DNA of 18,318 nt, taken from contig NZ_RARA01000018.1 in the NCBI RefSeq assembly GCF_003788695.1, forward strand, positions 20,923 to 39,240. The letters run 5' to 3'. How positions within the stretch are numbered: position 1 is the first letter of the stretch; every line of letters starts with the position of its first letter. Positions 1-8,653 of the stretch are shown here, piece by piece. A program made the translations under genes and the position numbers. The notes under the pieces were generated by a model. The model was not told the origin of the DNA and did not search any database. It worked only from the letters and a program-made list of their open reading frames with translations. This DNA is from Candidatus Cardinium hertigii (GTDB lineage: Bacteria > Bacteroidota > Bacteroidia > Cytophagales_A > Amoebophilaceae).

Positions 1-121
1 TGAGGAGGTGTTGCGTTTTTTGACCTTTTCCTTGAATAAGCATGCATTAGCGCATAATGCAGCAAGAAGATTGGTAGCGGTTGATGAAAAACAAGAACTT
101 AAGCAAGAAGCAGCGTTATGA
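1..121 (+). CDS. rpsF: 30S ribosomal protein bS6, C-terminal part
   Basis: This is the 3' end of a gene that starts upstream of the window. Reading from base 2 gives 39 codons ending in TGA at 119-121. The product tail includes EEVLRFLTFSLNK, which matches the last beta strand of bS6 (typically NVLRYL), followed by a short charged tail ending KQEAAL. bS6 binds 16S rRNA together with bS18 in the platform of the small subunit. The stop overlaps the rpsR start as ATGA (118-121), so the two genes are probably translationally coupled, as in the widespread rpsF-rpsR-rplI operon. The identification rests on the tail plus gene order. Confidence 0.85.
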   Translation, partial: EEVLRFLTFSLNKHALAHNAARRLVAVDEKQELKQEAAL

Positions 122-369
122 CCTTGATAAACGAATCTATACAAAAAAAAACGATTACCAAGAAGTTTTGCCGTTTCAAGAAGTATGGTATTAAATATGT
201 CGATTATAAATGCGTTGAGTTTTTGATGAAGTTTCTCAATGAACGTGGAGAAATATTGCCAAGGCGTATTACGGGTAATAGCCTAAAATATCAGAAAAAA
301 GTGGCTTGTGCAGTAAAACGTGCAAGGCAGCTTGCTTTTCTTCCTTACGTGGCTGATAACCTTAAGTAA
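118..369 (+). CDS. rpsR: 30S ribosomal protein bS18
   Basis: The 83-residue product has the full bS18 core: FCRFKKYGIKYVDYK, FLNERGEILPRRITG, and the basic tail VKRARQLAFLPYVAD. bS18 pairs with bS6 on the platform of the 30S subunit. The length is normal for the family. The ATG start overlaps the rpsF stop by ATGA, which supports both the start choice and translational coupling. rplI follows after 15 bases. Nothing in the sequence looks degenerate. Confidence 0.97.
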   Translation: MTLINESIQKKTITKKFCRFKKYGIKYVDYKCVEFLMKFLNERGEILPRRITGNSLKYQKKVACAVKRARQLAFLPYVADNLK

Positions 370-384
370 AGTAACGGGTGAAAC

Positions 385-831
385 ATGGAAATAATATTGA
401 AAAGTGCATACAAAAAATTAGGGAAGAAAGGCGATATGGTTTCTGTTAAAGCTGGATATGGCAGAAATTACCTTATTCCTCAAGGCGTTGCTGTTGTGGC
501 CAATAGCGGAAATAAAAAGATTGCGCTTGAAAATGCTAAACAGGCAGCAGGCAAAGCATTGAAGTTAAAAGCTGATGCTCAAGCACTTTTGGCTGTATTA
601 GCTACAGCTAAAGTTGTAGTGAGGGTAAAAGTAGGAGAAGGGGGTAATATATTTGGTTCTGTTACACCTTTGCAAATTGCTAAATCTCTTAAAGAGCAAA
701 ATAAGATTATAGTAGATTATACTACTATGCGATTAGAAGGGCCTATTAAAAAAATAGGCACCTATCAGGTGGAGTTAGCTTTACACGAAGAAATTTCGTA
801 TATATTAAATTTTGAGGTGGCCCCTATTTAG
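385..831 (+). CDS. rplI: 50S ribosomal protein bL9
   Basis: The 148-residue length is normal for bL9. The N-terminal domain starts MEIILKSAYKKLGKKGDMV and carries the family signature GYGRNYLIPQGVAV at about residues 24-37, which binds 23S rRNA. A central helix (about 45-75) leads to the C-terminal domain with GGNIFGSVTP and a closing ELALHEEISYILNFEV segment. It is the last gene of the rpsF-rpsR-rplI operon and is followed by about 1 kb without a supported gene. I see no strong Rho-independent terminator right after the stop, only T-runs around 908-932 after a weak AAAGAG/CTCTTT dyad. Confidence 0.97.
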   Translation: MEIILKSAYKKLGKKGDMVSVKAGYGRNYLIPQGVAVVANSGNKKIALENAKQAAGKALKLKADAQALLAVLATAKVVVRVKVGEGGNIFGSVTPLQIAKSLKEQNKIIVDYTTMRLEGPIKKIGTYQVELALHEEISYILNFEVAPI

Positions 832-1037
832 GGAGGCTGTAATGATCTTGGGCTTCTGATAGCGTGTGAAAGAGGATTTGTTGCTAGAAACTCTTTTGCA
901 GTATCATTTTTTTTGTTTTTTTGTTTTTTTTGATAAAAGCTATGGGAAGCCCTTCCCCATTTCGTTAAACTTTCCTCATAATAGAAGGTTTCTATGGCTT
1001 TTGACATATGGATGCTTAGCACTTTAAATATTATTTT

Positions 1038-1197
1038 GTATTCGTTTATATGCGTGGCAGCCATATTTTATAGGTTATAGCAAATGGCTATTATTGAATA
1101 ATTGATACTTTTATCCATTTTAAAAAAACTGCTTCTTTTAAAGCTACTTTTACTTTTTTTGCTTGATCAAAAAATGTAGCCAAAAAAATCAAGCGCT
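1038..1197 (-). repeat. Dispersed repeat fragment (MITE-family copy, reverse orientation)
   Basis: Reverse-complemented, this stretch aligns with the right half of the element at 4358-4693. Shared parts, in order, are AGCGCTTGATTTTTTTGG, TGATCAAGCAAAAAAAGTA, ATGGATAAAA, and the end TATAAAATATGGCTGCCACG followed by a diverged GAATAC terminus. Similarity stops beyond the AGCGCT at 1192-1197, where the other copy continues into its large hairpin. It therefore looks like a truncated or partly deleted copy. Confidence 0.7.
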
Positions 1198-1216
1198 AAT
1201 GAAAAAACTATACCCC

Positions 1217-1490
1217 TGTTCCGTTTCGGGATTCAGCGTGCTTGGGGCCCCCATGATGTATGTACATACAATCATGGGGTGAACGCACATAGTACGTACT
1301 TATGCTGCGTGCGCTTCACCCTCGCGCGCTTTGCGAGCTTCCCAAATCCATTGCGTAACCGTACTCTTCGTCTTTGAAAAGCTGGCTGTGTTCCGCTTCA
1401 GGATTCAGCGTACTCACATAGTTCTACTATGCTGCGTGCGCTTCACCCTCGCGCGCCTTGCCAGCTTCCCAAATCCATTGCGTAACCGTA
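1217..1490. repeat. GC-richer imperfect tandem repeat with nested hairpins
   Basis: Two units can be aligned: 1217-1363 and 1389-1490. The best-conserved part is 63 bp long, at 1301-1363 and 1428-1490, with only two mismatches. The unit starts are also similar (TGTTCCGTTTCGGGATTCAG at 1217 and TGTTCCGCTTCAGGATTCAG at 1389). The first unit carries an extra insert with a near-perfect hairpin at 1249-1279 (CCCCATGAT...ATCATGGGG, about 15 pairs with one bulged base). A second dyad at 1278-1320 pairs GGTGAACGCAC with GTGCGCTTCACC. Base composition is clearly richer in G and C than the surroundings. I cannot name the element. Confidence 0.75.
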
Positions 1491-1856
1491 GGAGTGAGAT
1501 TTGATTTTCGGTTTGTTTTCTATTTCTTGGTACAGTTTTTTCAAGGCGCATTCCTGTTTGTAATGATATCTTTACCATGGTTATGAACGGACACTTTGTT
1601 TTAGGTACATATAGAACGTTAGTCCTATTTATATAAAAAACGTTAGCCCTACACTTAGGAATCAATTTGTGCCTGATTAGATCAGGACAATACATTAGAT
1701 AAACCATGTACTTTGCTTATTGAATTGTTATTTAACATATTCCCATACTTCTTAAGTACATATTTTTTAATAAAATTCAAAATGATATTTATGTTTTTTA
1801 ATACAAAATATTTTTTTTATGAAATATTTTTATAAAATCACTGAACTGAATAAAGT

Positions 1857-2396
1857 CTATTTAGCGCAATGCCCCTTTACCGGATGATATTGTTCTACCC
1901 CCACACCAAACTCATGGAGAAAATCTAATCCTTCTTCCACATCGATATTTTTATAGGCTGCGTAAGAATCTTTGTAAATAACTTTTTGGATACCTACACT
2001 AAATATAATGCGTGCACAAGATAGACAGGGGGAGAGCGTAATGTAAAGAATGGCATTTTTGACGTTGGCATGATTGTTTAATGCATACATAATAGCATTT
2101 TGTTCTGCATGAATAGCCAGCCAACAGCGACCTCCTATACGCTTAGCACAACCCGTTTTAGGCCATATTTCATCGCAATTATAGGTACCTGCTGGGGGGC
2201 CATTATATCCTATTGAAATAATACGGGTATCTTTTGTTAATACAGCGCCTACTTGTTTTTTAACGCAGTGTGAGCGTTGGGCTAACTCAATAGCCAATAA
2301 CATGAAGATATCATTGAATGACGGTTTTTGCATCATTTGTGTAGATGTTACAGGTGTAAATGGCTCTAAATTTAACGAAAAAGTTTCAATGTGCAT
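1857..2396 (-). CDS. Deoxycytidylate (dCMP) deaminase family protein
   Basis: The 179-residue protein carries the zinc-dependent cytidine/deoxycytidylate deaminase signature. HAEQNA places the zinc-binding His at 96 and the catalytic Glu at 98; PCLSC gives zinc ligands Cys124 and Cys127. An IGYNGPPAGTYNCDE block (62-76) is typical of dCMP deaminases (ComEB/Dcd type), which convert dCMP to dUMP to supply thymidylate synthesis. The first 20 residues are unlike the family, which usually starts close to KPSFNDIFMLLA. A more likely start may be Met21 or Met22 (near 2336-2333). The gene diverges from atpD across a 245-bp gap and converges with the gene-poor region. Confidence 0.88.
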   Translation of the reverse strand: MHIETFSLNLEPFTPVTSTQMMQKPSFNDIFMLLAIELAQRSHCVKKQVGAVLTKDTRIISIGYNGPPAGTYNCDEIWPKTGCAKRIGGRCWLAIHAEQNAIMYALNNHANVKNAILYITLSPCLSCARIIFSVGIQKVIYKDSYAAYKNIDVEEGLDFLHEFGVGVEQYHPVKGHCAK

Positions 2397-2555
2397 TATA
2401 CATATCTTATCATCTTATGTATATTTCCCGTATGCGTAATTTTTATAGGGTCGTGTTATGGTGATTATATGCTTAAGTTGATACAAAAAATTAGTGTTTT
2501 TCCCTAGTTTCTGCGTAAATTCAGAACGGATTGTAATTTTTTCTGTTAGATATTT

Positions 2556-2577
2556 GCTGGCAACAGATGTTGCTAGC
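2556..2577. promoter_or_regulatory. 22-bp dyad in the divergent dCMP deaminase/atpD intergenic region
   Basis: The sequence GCTGGCAACAGATGTTGCTAGC is a near-palindrome: GCT-GCAACA on the left mirrors TGTTGC-AGC on the right, with one mismatched pair and a GA centre. It lies about 65 bp upstream of the atpD start in a divergent intergenic region, where an operator would be plausible. No regulator is identified, and a chance dyad cannot be excluded. Confidence 0.3.
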
Positions 2578-2635
2578 GTAGCCGATAGATGAAAATCCAT
2601 CTCTAATCATCTTTTTTAATTTTTTTATTTCGTAA

Positions 2636-4144
<1,509 letters not shown>

Positions 4145-4758
4145 ACCCTGCCTAATACTTGCTGTTTGGTCTGTTTAATATTTTTTTGTAAATTCACGCT
4201 AGCTTGTATTGCCCATTCAGGTAATAACAGGTCGAGAATAAGGTGACAATAGTAAAATAAATAAATAATAAATAGACGAGGCGTTTCGTATTATTTTATT
4301 TATGAATATCATATCATGAATATTATATCATAATATGGTATATAATTAATTTAAATAGTATATCCGTTCAGTGGTGTGGCCAATTAGAAATAGCGCAATA
4401 ATGCAAGATCAAAAAAATGCGCCTTGAACAAAGCTGTGATTAGAAAAATTCAGTCTGATAGCTAGTAGAAAATCAGCCTGTTTGAGCCCAAGGCTGTAAG
4501 GCCTGGGCGAGTTCTGATTTTCAGCTTACAGACTGAATTTTTCAACGGCTTTGTTCACCAGCGCTTGATTTTTTTTGGCTACTTTTTTTGATCAAGCAAA
4601 AAAAGTAGCTGTAAAATAAGTAGTTTTTTAAAAAAATGGATAAAATCCATCAATAATCTATAAAATATGGCTACCACGTAAGTGAACGGATACTTTAAAT
4701 ATTAAATATTAATCAATAACTTTAAGTTAATAACTTAAATTTCTAAACTTGTACTGTA
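4145..4758. other. Non-coding region holding a MITE-like element
   Basis: No gene is supported here. 4145-4357 is low-complexity AT-rich DNA, with AAATAAAT runs at about 4256-4274 and a 14-bp tandem duplication (ATGAATATCATATC at 4302, ATGAATATTATATC at 4316). The rest is the inverted-repeat element described separately and a short AT-rich leader to the OmpH gene. I looked for an atpC remnant after atpD and found none. Confidence 0.6.
4358..4693. mobile_element. MITE-like non-autonomous element, 336 bp
   Basis: The left end GTATATCCGTTCA...GTGG matches the reverse complement of the right end, GTATCCGTTCACTTACGTGG, giving imperfect terminal inverted repeats of about 20-25 bp. The 8-bp direct repeat TTTAAATA abuts both ends exactly (4350-4357 and 4694-4701), as a target-site duplication would. 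Inside is a long imperfect hairpin, with GAACAAAGC at 4426 pairing with GCTTTGTTC ending at 4556 and an inner GCCCAAGGC/GCCTGGGC stem at 4486-4508. A second stem, CTACTTTTTTTG/CAAAAAAAGTAG, lies around 4579-4608. There is no coding capacity. Related fragments occur at 1038-1197 and 8654-8693. The flanks are AT-rich, so the duplication is suggestive rather than proven. Confidence 0.6.
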
Positions 4759-5445
4759 ATGAATTATAAATTTTTATCCGCATTGACGCTTGCTGTCTGT
4801 ATGTATACCGGTGTAAAAGCTGACCCTAATAAGACTATTATAGTGAACGAAGCAGCTAAAACAGCGGAATCTGTTTTAAAAATTGGATATGTAGATGTTA
4901 GTTATATTTTCGAAAACCTGCCAGAATTTAAAAAAAGTCATGCTAATCTGCAGAGTTTTAGGCATCAATTAGAGAATCAGCTTCAAACCAAATTTAAAGA
5001 ATATCAAGAAAAAACTGAATCCGCTCAGCAGCAGTATGATACGCTTACGGAAGCTCAAAAAAAACAGAAATCTGCGGAGATAAGTAAATTACAATTCGCT
5101 ATCCAGAAACTTGAGCAAGAGCAGTATAGTAAATTTGAAGAAAAGCAGCTAGAGCTAATGAAGCCGCTCCATGATCGGCTACAAGAGGTGATTAATAAAA
5201 TTGCCGAGGAGTATAACTATACCTTTATTTTAAACAAAAAAATAGATATTGCGCCTATAGTGTATTTTGCTCAAAAAACGTTTGATATTTCTGAATTGGT
5301 GTTAGAAAGGCTTAAAGCCATGGCTCCTGAGGAGATAAAGCCTCCTGTAATAGGTCCTAAAAATAATGCAGATGCTAAAGTTCCCGCTAAGGTGCCTGCT
5401 GCTAAGCCTGCTGCTAAATCCCCTACTGGTGTGAAGAAGAAATAA
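4759..5445 (+). CDS. OmpH/Skp-family periplasmic chaperone
   Basis: The 228-residue protein begins with a Sec signal peptide (hydrophobic core at about 5-18, likely cleavage after VKA at 21). The mature part opens with LKIGYVDVSYIFENLPEFKK, the usual start of OmpH/Skp proteins. A long Gln/Glu/Lys-rich coiled coil (about 65-135) follows, then a return segment EEYNYTFILNKK that forms the trimer body. Skp proteins hold unfolded outer-membrane proteins in the periplasm. The C-terminal tail (about 190-228) is an Ala/Pro/Lys-rich low-complexity stretch with repeated PAK units, beyond the usual family end. It lies upstream of two SurA-related genes, which supports an envelope-biogenesis role. A strong terminator follows immediately. 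Confidence 0.88.
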   Translation: MNYKFLSALTLAVCMYTGVKADPNKTIIVNEAAKTAESVLKIGYVDVSYIFENLPEFKKSHANLQSFRHQLENQLQTKFKEYQEKTESAQQQYDTLTEAQKKQKSAEISKLQFAIQKLEQEQYSKFEEKQLELMKPLHDRLQEVINKIAEEYNYTFILNKKIDIAPIVYFAQKTFDISELVLERLKAMAPEEIKPPVIGPKNNADAKVPAKVPAAKPAAKSPTGVKKK

Positions 5446-5453
5446 AAGGGATC

Positions 5454-5490
5454 CCTCTCTTGTGCCTTTTGGCAATAAGAGAGGTTTTTT
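5454..5490 (+). terminator. Rho-independent terminator after the OmpH-family gene
   Basis: CCTCTCTT at 5454-5461 pairs with AAGAGAGG at 5477-5484, extended inside by TGCC/GGCA around a TTTT loop, and is followed directly by a run of six T (5485-5490). It starts nine bases after the stop of the OmpH-family gene. It should separate that transcript at least partly from the SurA-like genes, whose first start is only 13 bases beyond the T-run. Confidence 0.85.
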
Positions 5491-5502
5491 GTTTATCTAG
5501 GG

Positions 5503-6402
5503 ATGGTGCGTTTGAATAAGCTAGCTGCTTATGGATTTTTGTTGATAGCTGCATATTTGATTATGCGTAATTGTGGTTCTGAAAAGAAAACGCAAGATCC
5601 GCAGCAGTCTTCTTTTATTGCCCGTGTGGGTAATCAATATTTGTATGCATCGGATCTAGCGGCGTTAGATATTGCGCATATGGAAGCTTCTGATAAGTCG
5701 ACTTTTCTTAACCAATATGTGGAAGAGTGGGCTTTTAAACAGCTCCTTATTGCGCAAGGCAGTAAAGAATTCCCATCTGTTCAGTCTTCTATAGAAAGCA
5801 AAATAAACACATACAAAAATGACCTGCTTGCGCAGCATTTTCTAGAAATATTTGTAGAACGTGCGTTTAATAATGAGGTATCACCTGCGGAAATAGCAGA
5901 TTATTACGAAAAGCATAAGCGAAAAGATTTTATACTCAATCATGATATAGTAAAAGGCATCTTTTTAGCAATTCCCAAGCGCGCAGCTGGTATTAATTCC
6001 GTAAAGTCCCTTATGTTATCAAAAAAACCTTCAGATCAAAAAAAAATACAAGCGTATTGTAAACCTTATGCCAATACTACCATATTAGCGGCTGATAAAT
6101 GGTTTGCATGGGAAGCTGTTTTAGCTAAAATTGGCCATCCCCCCCTTGGAGATTATGGAGCTAATAGTACTAGATTGTTAAAAACAAATAAATTTATCCA
6201 TGTTGCTGCTCGAAAATATCTTTATCTATTAAGAATAGATCAGTATAAAACAGCATCCGAGATTACTCCTTTAGAAATGGTAGAGGAACGGATTCGGGCT
6301 ATTATATTACACAAAAGAAGATTGGCATTAGTAACCAAAATAAAGCATAACTTTTTACAAAATGCTAAAAACAATCATACCTGCCTTATCCAGGCTAACT
6401 AA
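5503..6402 (+). CDS. SurA-N-like periplasmic protein, probable lipoprotein
   Basis: This 299-residue protein resembles the Bacteroidota proteins encoded just upstream of SurA that have a SurA N-terminal-type chaperone fold but no parvulin catalytic domain. An N-terminal hydrophobic segment (8-20) ends at MRNCGSEKK. Cys24 followed by a Gly/Ser/charged stretch suggests a lipidated N-terminus, although the lipobox is not canonical. The sequence ARVGNQYLYASDL (about 40-52) is the typical first strand and helix of SurA_N, and the EISPAEIADYYEKH-like helix appears as NEVSPAEIADYYEKH. I see no GGD/GGE parvulin signature, so isomerase activity is not expected. The 3' end overlaps the next gene by 41 bp, implying coupled translation. 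Confidence 0.72.
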   Translation: MVRLNKLAAYGFLLIAAYLIMRNCGSEKKTQDPQQSSFIARVGNQYLYASDLAALDIAHMEASDKSTFLNQYVEEWAFKQLLIAQGSKEFPSVQSSIESKINTYKNDLLAQHFLEIFVERAFNNEVSPAEIADYYEKHKRKDFILNHDIVKGIFLAIPKRAAGINSVKSLMLSKKPSDQKKIQAYCKPYANTTILAADKWFAWEAVLAKIGHPPLGDYGANSTRLLKTNKFIHVAARKYLYLLRIDQYKTASEITPLEMVEERIRAIILHKRRLALVTKIKHNFLQNAKNNHTCLIQAN

Positions 6403-7753
6403 AAAAGCGATTCAGTATATTTTTATACTTTTTTTTTGTAGGCTACCTGTAGCTAGTACCAACGGTGCACCGTTATTATTAGATAAAGTAATAGCAACTG
6501 TAGATCAGGAGTTAATTTTGCATTCCGAATTAGAAGAAATATGCAAGCAATTGGCTTTAGAAGGAAAGGTAGTAGATACGTCTGTTAAGATGAAGTTATT
6601 ACGTGAATTGGTTCTAAATAAGATTTTTTTAGCTAAAGCTGCTTTAAATAATGTAAAAATTTCCAAACCCCAAAAGGCACTTATGCAACGAGAATGCGAT
6701 TTTAAAATCGCCTATTGGGTACAACGAATGGGTTCTGAAAAAAAGCTTACTGAGCATTTTCATCAATCCATTTACAATATTAAAAGAGAACTAAAACGCA
6801 ATAAAAAAGCACAGTATTTAGCTGTATCGGTACAGCAAAATCTTACCCAACATGTAGTGGTTACGCCAGCAGAGGTAAAAGCTTATTTTGATAGCCTGCC
6901 CTCACACAAGCGTCTGTATTATCCCGATTCTTTTGAAATTCGTCAGCTTGTAATCTATCCTAAAGTAGTGCCAGCTAGAAAAGAAGAGGCCAAAGAAAAA
7001 CTTTTACGTTTAAAAAAGTTGCTAGTAGATGGTAACGTTACTTTCTCAGAATTGGCGAAGAAATATTCGGATGATGCCGAATCAGCCGCTAGAGGAGGCG
7101 AGATAGACTGGGCTCCTTTGGGTTTATTCGATCCAGCTTATGAAGCAGCAGCGCTGGCGCTAAAAGTTGGCGAAATCAGTGATCCCATAGAAACTAAGTT
7201 TGGGTTACATCTTATAGAGTTAATAGATCGTAATAAAGATCAGTATCGTACGCGTCATATATTACAGATGGTGCAGCCAACTCATGAAGAAATTGCACTT
7301 GCTCAAGTTACATTAGCTCAAATTAGAGAAAAAATAATCAATAAAACACTGACTATTGAAGAAGCTATAGATAAATATTCAGAAGATCCAGAGACCCGTT
7401 TGGAGGGAGGATTAATTACTGCTAATAACCAGGGAGGAGGGATGCCTAGTGTACTGCTCTCTGCCGAAGAATTGCCCCAAGAAGTTTATTTTGCTATTGA
7501 TGGCCTACAAGAAGGAGAGATAAGCCAACCTCAATATATGGGTACACACCATCAGTCAGGATGGAGATTGCTCTATATTAAGCAAAAAATAGAGGCTCAT
7601 CTAATGAATCTTACCCAGGATTACGAAAAGATACACCTCCATTTACTGCAAGTAAAAAAGGAGGAAGCGATCCGTAAATGGATTCAAACAGCTAAGTCAG
7701 AATTCGTAATTAATTTTGCTTCAGAATATCAGGCAGTAGAGCAGTTGCTTTGA
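6362..7753 (+). CDS. SurA-type periplasmic peptidyl-prolyl isomerase/chaperone
   Basis: The 463-residue protein has a basic, hydrophobic signal region (about 1-36), then a SurA N-terminal domain (LLDKVIATVDQELILHSELE, 39-58). Two parvulin-type regions follow. The first (about 192-290) has RQLVIYPK, FSELAKKYSDD, RGGEIDW, and GEISDPIETKFGLHLIEL. The second (about 297-408) has TRHILQMVQPT, IDKYSEDPETRLEGG, and GEISQP and is more divergent. A C-terminal helix returns to the core (about 415-450). SurA proteins escort outer-membrane proteins to the BAM complex. The start overlaps the upstream SurA-N-like gene by 41 bp; no later Met precedes the conserved core, which supports this start. Together with the OmpH gene it forms an envelope-folding cluster. 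Confidence 0.9.
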   Translation: MLKTIIPALSRLTKKAIQYIFILFFCRLPVASTNGAPLLLDKVIATVDQELILHSELEEICKQLALEGKVVDTSVKMKLLRELVLNKIFLAKAALNNVKISKPQKALMQRECDFKIAYWVQRMGSEKKLTEHFHQSIYNIKRELKRNKKAQYLAVSVQQNLTQHVVVTPAEVKAYFDSLPSHKRLYYPDSFEIRQLVIYPKVVPARKEEAKEKLLRLKKLLVDGNVTFSELAKKYSDDAESAARGGEIDWAPLGLFDPAYEAAALALKVGEISDPIETKFGLHLIELIDRNKDQYRTRHILQMVQPTHEEIALAQVTLAQIREKIINKTLTIEEAIDKYSEDPETRLEGGLITANNQGGGMPSVLLSAEELPQEVYFAIDGLQEGEISQPQYMGTHHQSGWRLLYIKQKIEAHLMNLTQDYEKIHLHLLQVKKEEAIRKWIQTAKSEFVINFASEYQAVEQLL

Positions 7754-7818
7754 TATGCTTTTGGGAGGGTCAACACTATGCTAAAATACTATCGTGCAAC
7801 TGTTAGGGGTAGGAAGAT

Positions 7819-7849
7819 TTTGCATAATCTTTCAATTTTGGTATATTCG
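7819..7849 (+). promoter_or_regulatory. Bacteroidota-type promoter upstream of rpmB
   Basis: TTTG at 7819-7822 and TATATTCG at 7842-7849 are separated by 19 bases. This fits the Bacteroidota housekeeping consensus (-33 TTTG, -7 TAnnTTTG, spacing about 19) with one mismatch. It lies about 25 bp upstream of the rpmB start and downstream of the SurA gene, so the ribosomal-protein genes probably have their own transcript. Confidence 0.55.
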
Positions 7850-7874
7850 TAGGTATTTAAAGGAATATATAAAC

Positions 7875-8132
7875 ATGTCAAGAATTTGTGATATAACAGG
7901 GAAAAAGCCCATTGTAGGGAATAATGTATCCCATGCAAATAATAAAACCAAGAGATGGTTTTATCCAAATTTGCAAAGGAAAAATTTTTATATTCCGGAG
8001 GAAGATATTTGGGTTCCACTAAAAGTTTGCACTTCTGTTATCCGTACGATCAACAAAAAAGGAATTAGTGCGGTATTAAAAGAAGCCAAACAAAAAGGGA
8101 CTTTATCAAAGCAATACCATTGGTTGGTCTAA
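7875..8132 (+). CDS. rpmB: 50S ribosomal protein bL28
   Basis: The 85-residue product starts [12 protein letters not shown] and contains [19 protein letters not shown] and the basic tail region, as in Bacteroidota bL28. The same frame is open 27 codons further upstream (from 7794), but the family begins at [11 protein letters not shown], so the ATG at 7875 is chosen. AAAGGA lies 11 bases before it as a weak ribosome-binding site. bL28 is a late-assembling large-subunit protein. It leads the conserved Bacteroidota block rpmB-rpmG-DUF4295-ftsY. Confidence 0.96.
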   Translation: MSRICDITGKKPIVGNNVSHANNKTKRWFYPNLQRKNFYIPEEDIWVPLKVCTSVIRTINKKGISAVLKEAKQKGTLSKQYHWLV

Positions 8133-8151
8133 TAAGTTGGGCTAGTTAATG

Positions 8152-8190
8152 GGTTTGATAAGAAAGTCTGGTAGTTGGTTTGATAAGAAA
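8152..8190 (+). repeat. 14-bp direct repeat between rpmB and rpmG
   Basis: GGTTTGATAAGAAA occurs at 8152-8165 and again at 8177-8190, a period of 25 bp, each preceded by TAGTT. It looks like a small local tandem duplication in the rpmB-rpmG spacer. No function is evident. Confidence 0.6.
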
Positions 8191-8226
8191 AAGCCTTGGT
8201 GCATCGCAAGAAAATAGTGAAAAAAG

Positions 8227-8412
8227 ATGGCAAAGAAAAAAGGTGGTAGGGTTCAAGTAATATTAGAATGCACAGAGCATAAAAATAGTGGAATGGCTGG
8301 TATGTCGCGATATTGTACTGAAAAGAACAGAACTACTACCACAGCAAGACTGGAATTAAGAAAATATAATCCTGTACTTAAGCGGCATACCCTTCATAAG
8401 GAAATTAAATAA
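8227..8412 (+). CDS. rpmG: 50S ribosomal protein bL33
   Basis: The 61-residue product reads [19 protein letters not shown] and ends in [15 protein letters not shown], the standard Bacteroidota bL33 pattern. Only two cysteines remain (Cys15 and Cys30), so the four-Cys zinc ribbon of zinc-binding bL33 types is absent. This is the C-minus form, which needs no zinc. The ATG is followed 13 bases after its stop by the short bL38/DUF4295 gene. Confidence 0.95.
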   Translation: MAKKKGGRVQVILECTEHKNSGMAGMSRYCTEKNRTTTTARLELRKYNPVLKRHTLHKEIK

Positions 8413-8425
8413 TTATATAAACATT

Positions 8426-8584
8426 ATGGCAAAGAAAGTGGTTGCAACCCTTTCTAAGGGGGGGGCTGGAAAATTGACCAAATTGATTCAAGTAAAAAAA
8501 TCAACCAAAACGGGTGCTTACATCTTTCGCAGTAGGATTGTACCGCCTGAAATGGTCACGGAAATTTTATCGATAAAAGCATAA
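8426..8584 (+). CDS. Small basic ribosome-associated protein, DUF4295 (bL38) family
   Basis: A 52-codon reading frame from ATG at 8426 to TAA at 8582-8584 encodes a highly basic peptide beginning MAKKVVATLSKGG, followed by KLIQVKKSTKTGAYIFRS and ending VTEILSIKA. Bacteroidota carry such a protein, annotated DUF4295, between rpmG and ftsY. To my knowledge it was assigned as ribosomal protein bL38 from the Flavobacterium johnsoniae ribosome structure; I recall this rather than having verified it. The position, 13 bases after rpmG and ahead of ftsY, matches that order exactly. Its length falls below common gene-finding cut-offs. Confidence 0.88.
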   Translation: MAKKVVATLSKGGAGKLTKLIQVKKSTKTGAYIFRSRIVPPEMVTEILSIKA

Positions 8585-8653
8585 TATAGCAGATTCCTGT
8601 TAGCCCTTATAAGTTGAAAGGCAGAATGTGTATAACTTTTTGTTCTTTTTGCT

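Larger units (their letters stand above)
832..1856. other. Gene-poor intergenic region with repeats
   Basis: About 1 kb separates rplI from the convergent dCMP deaminase gene. It holds a reverse-oriented fragment of the dispersed repeat (1038-1197), then a GC-richer imperfect tandem repeat with hairpins (1217-1490), then AT-rich sequence in which I see no gene. Minus-strand reading frames of 78 and 97 codons cross it, but they run through the repeats and resemble nothing I recognise. The likely origin is decayed or mobile DNA. Confidence 0.6.

Noticed and set aside
828..1064. Minus-strand reading frame of 78 codons
   Set aside because: It runs out of the dispersed repeat (its start ATGGCTGCCACG is the repeat end), overlaps the rplI stop, and resembles no protein family; other copies of the repeat are closed in this frame.
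1414..1707. Minus-strand reading frame of 97 codons
   Set aside because: Its 3' half is the second unit of the GC-richer tandem repeat, and the composition is odd for a protein; no recognisable domain.
2415..2600. Minus-strand reading frame of 61 codons between dCMP deaminase and atpD
   Set aside because: It fills the divergent promoter region, has no family resemblance, and would leave atpD without a promoter region.
7794..7874. Upstream extension of rpmB by 27 codons
   Set aside because: The extra residues are not part of bL28 and the segment contains a good Bacteroidota promoter; the conserved N-terminus begins at the ATG at 7875.
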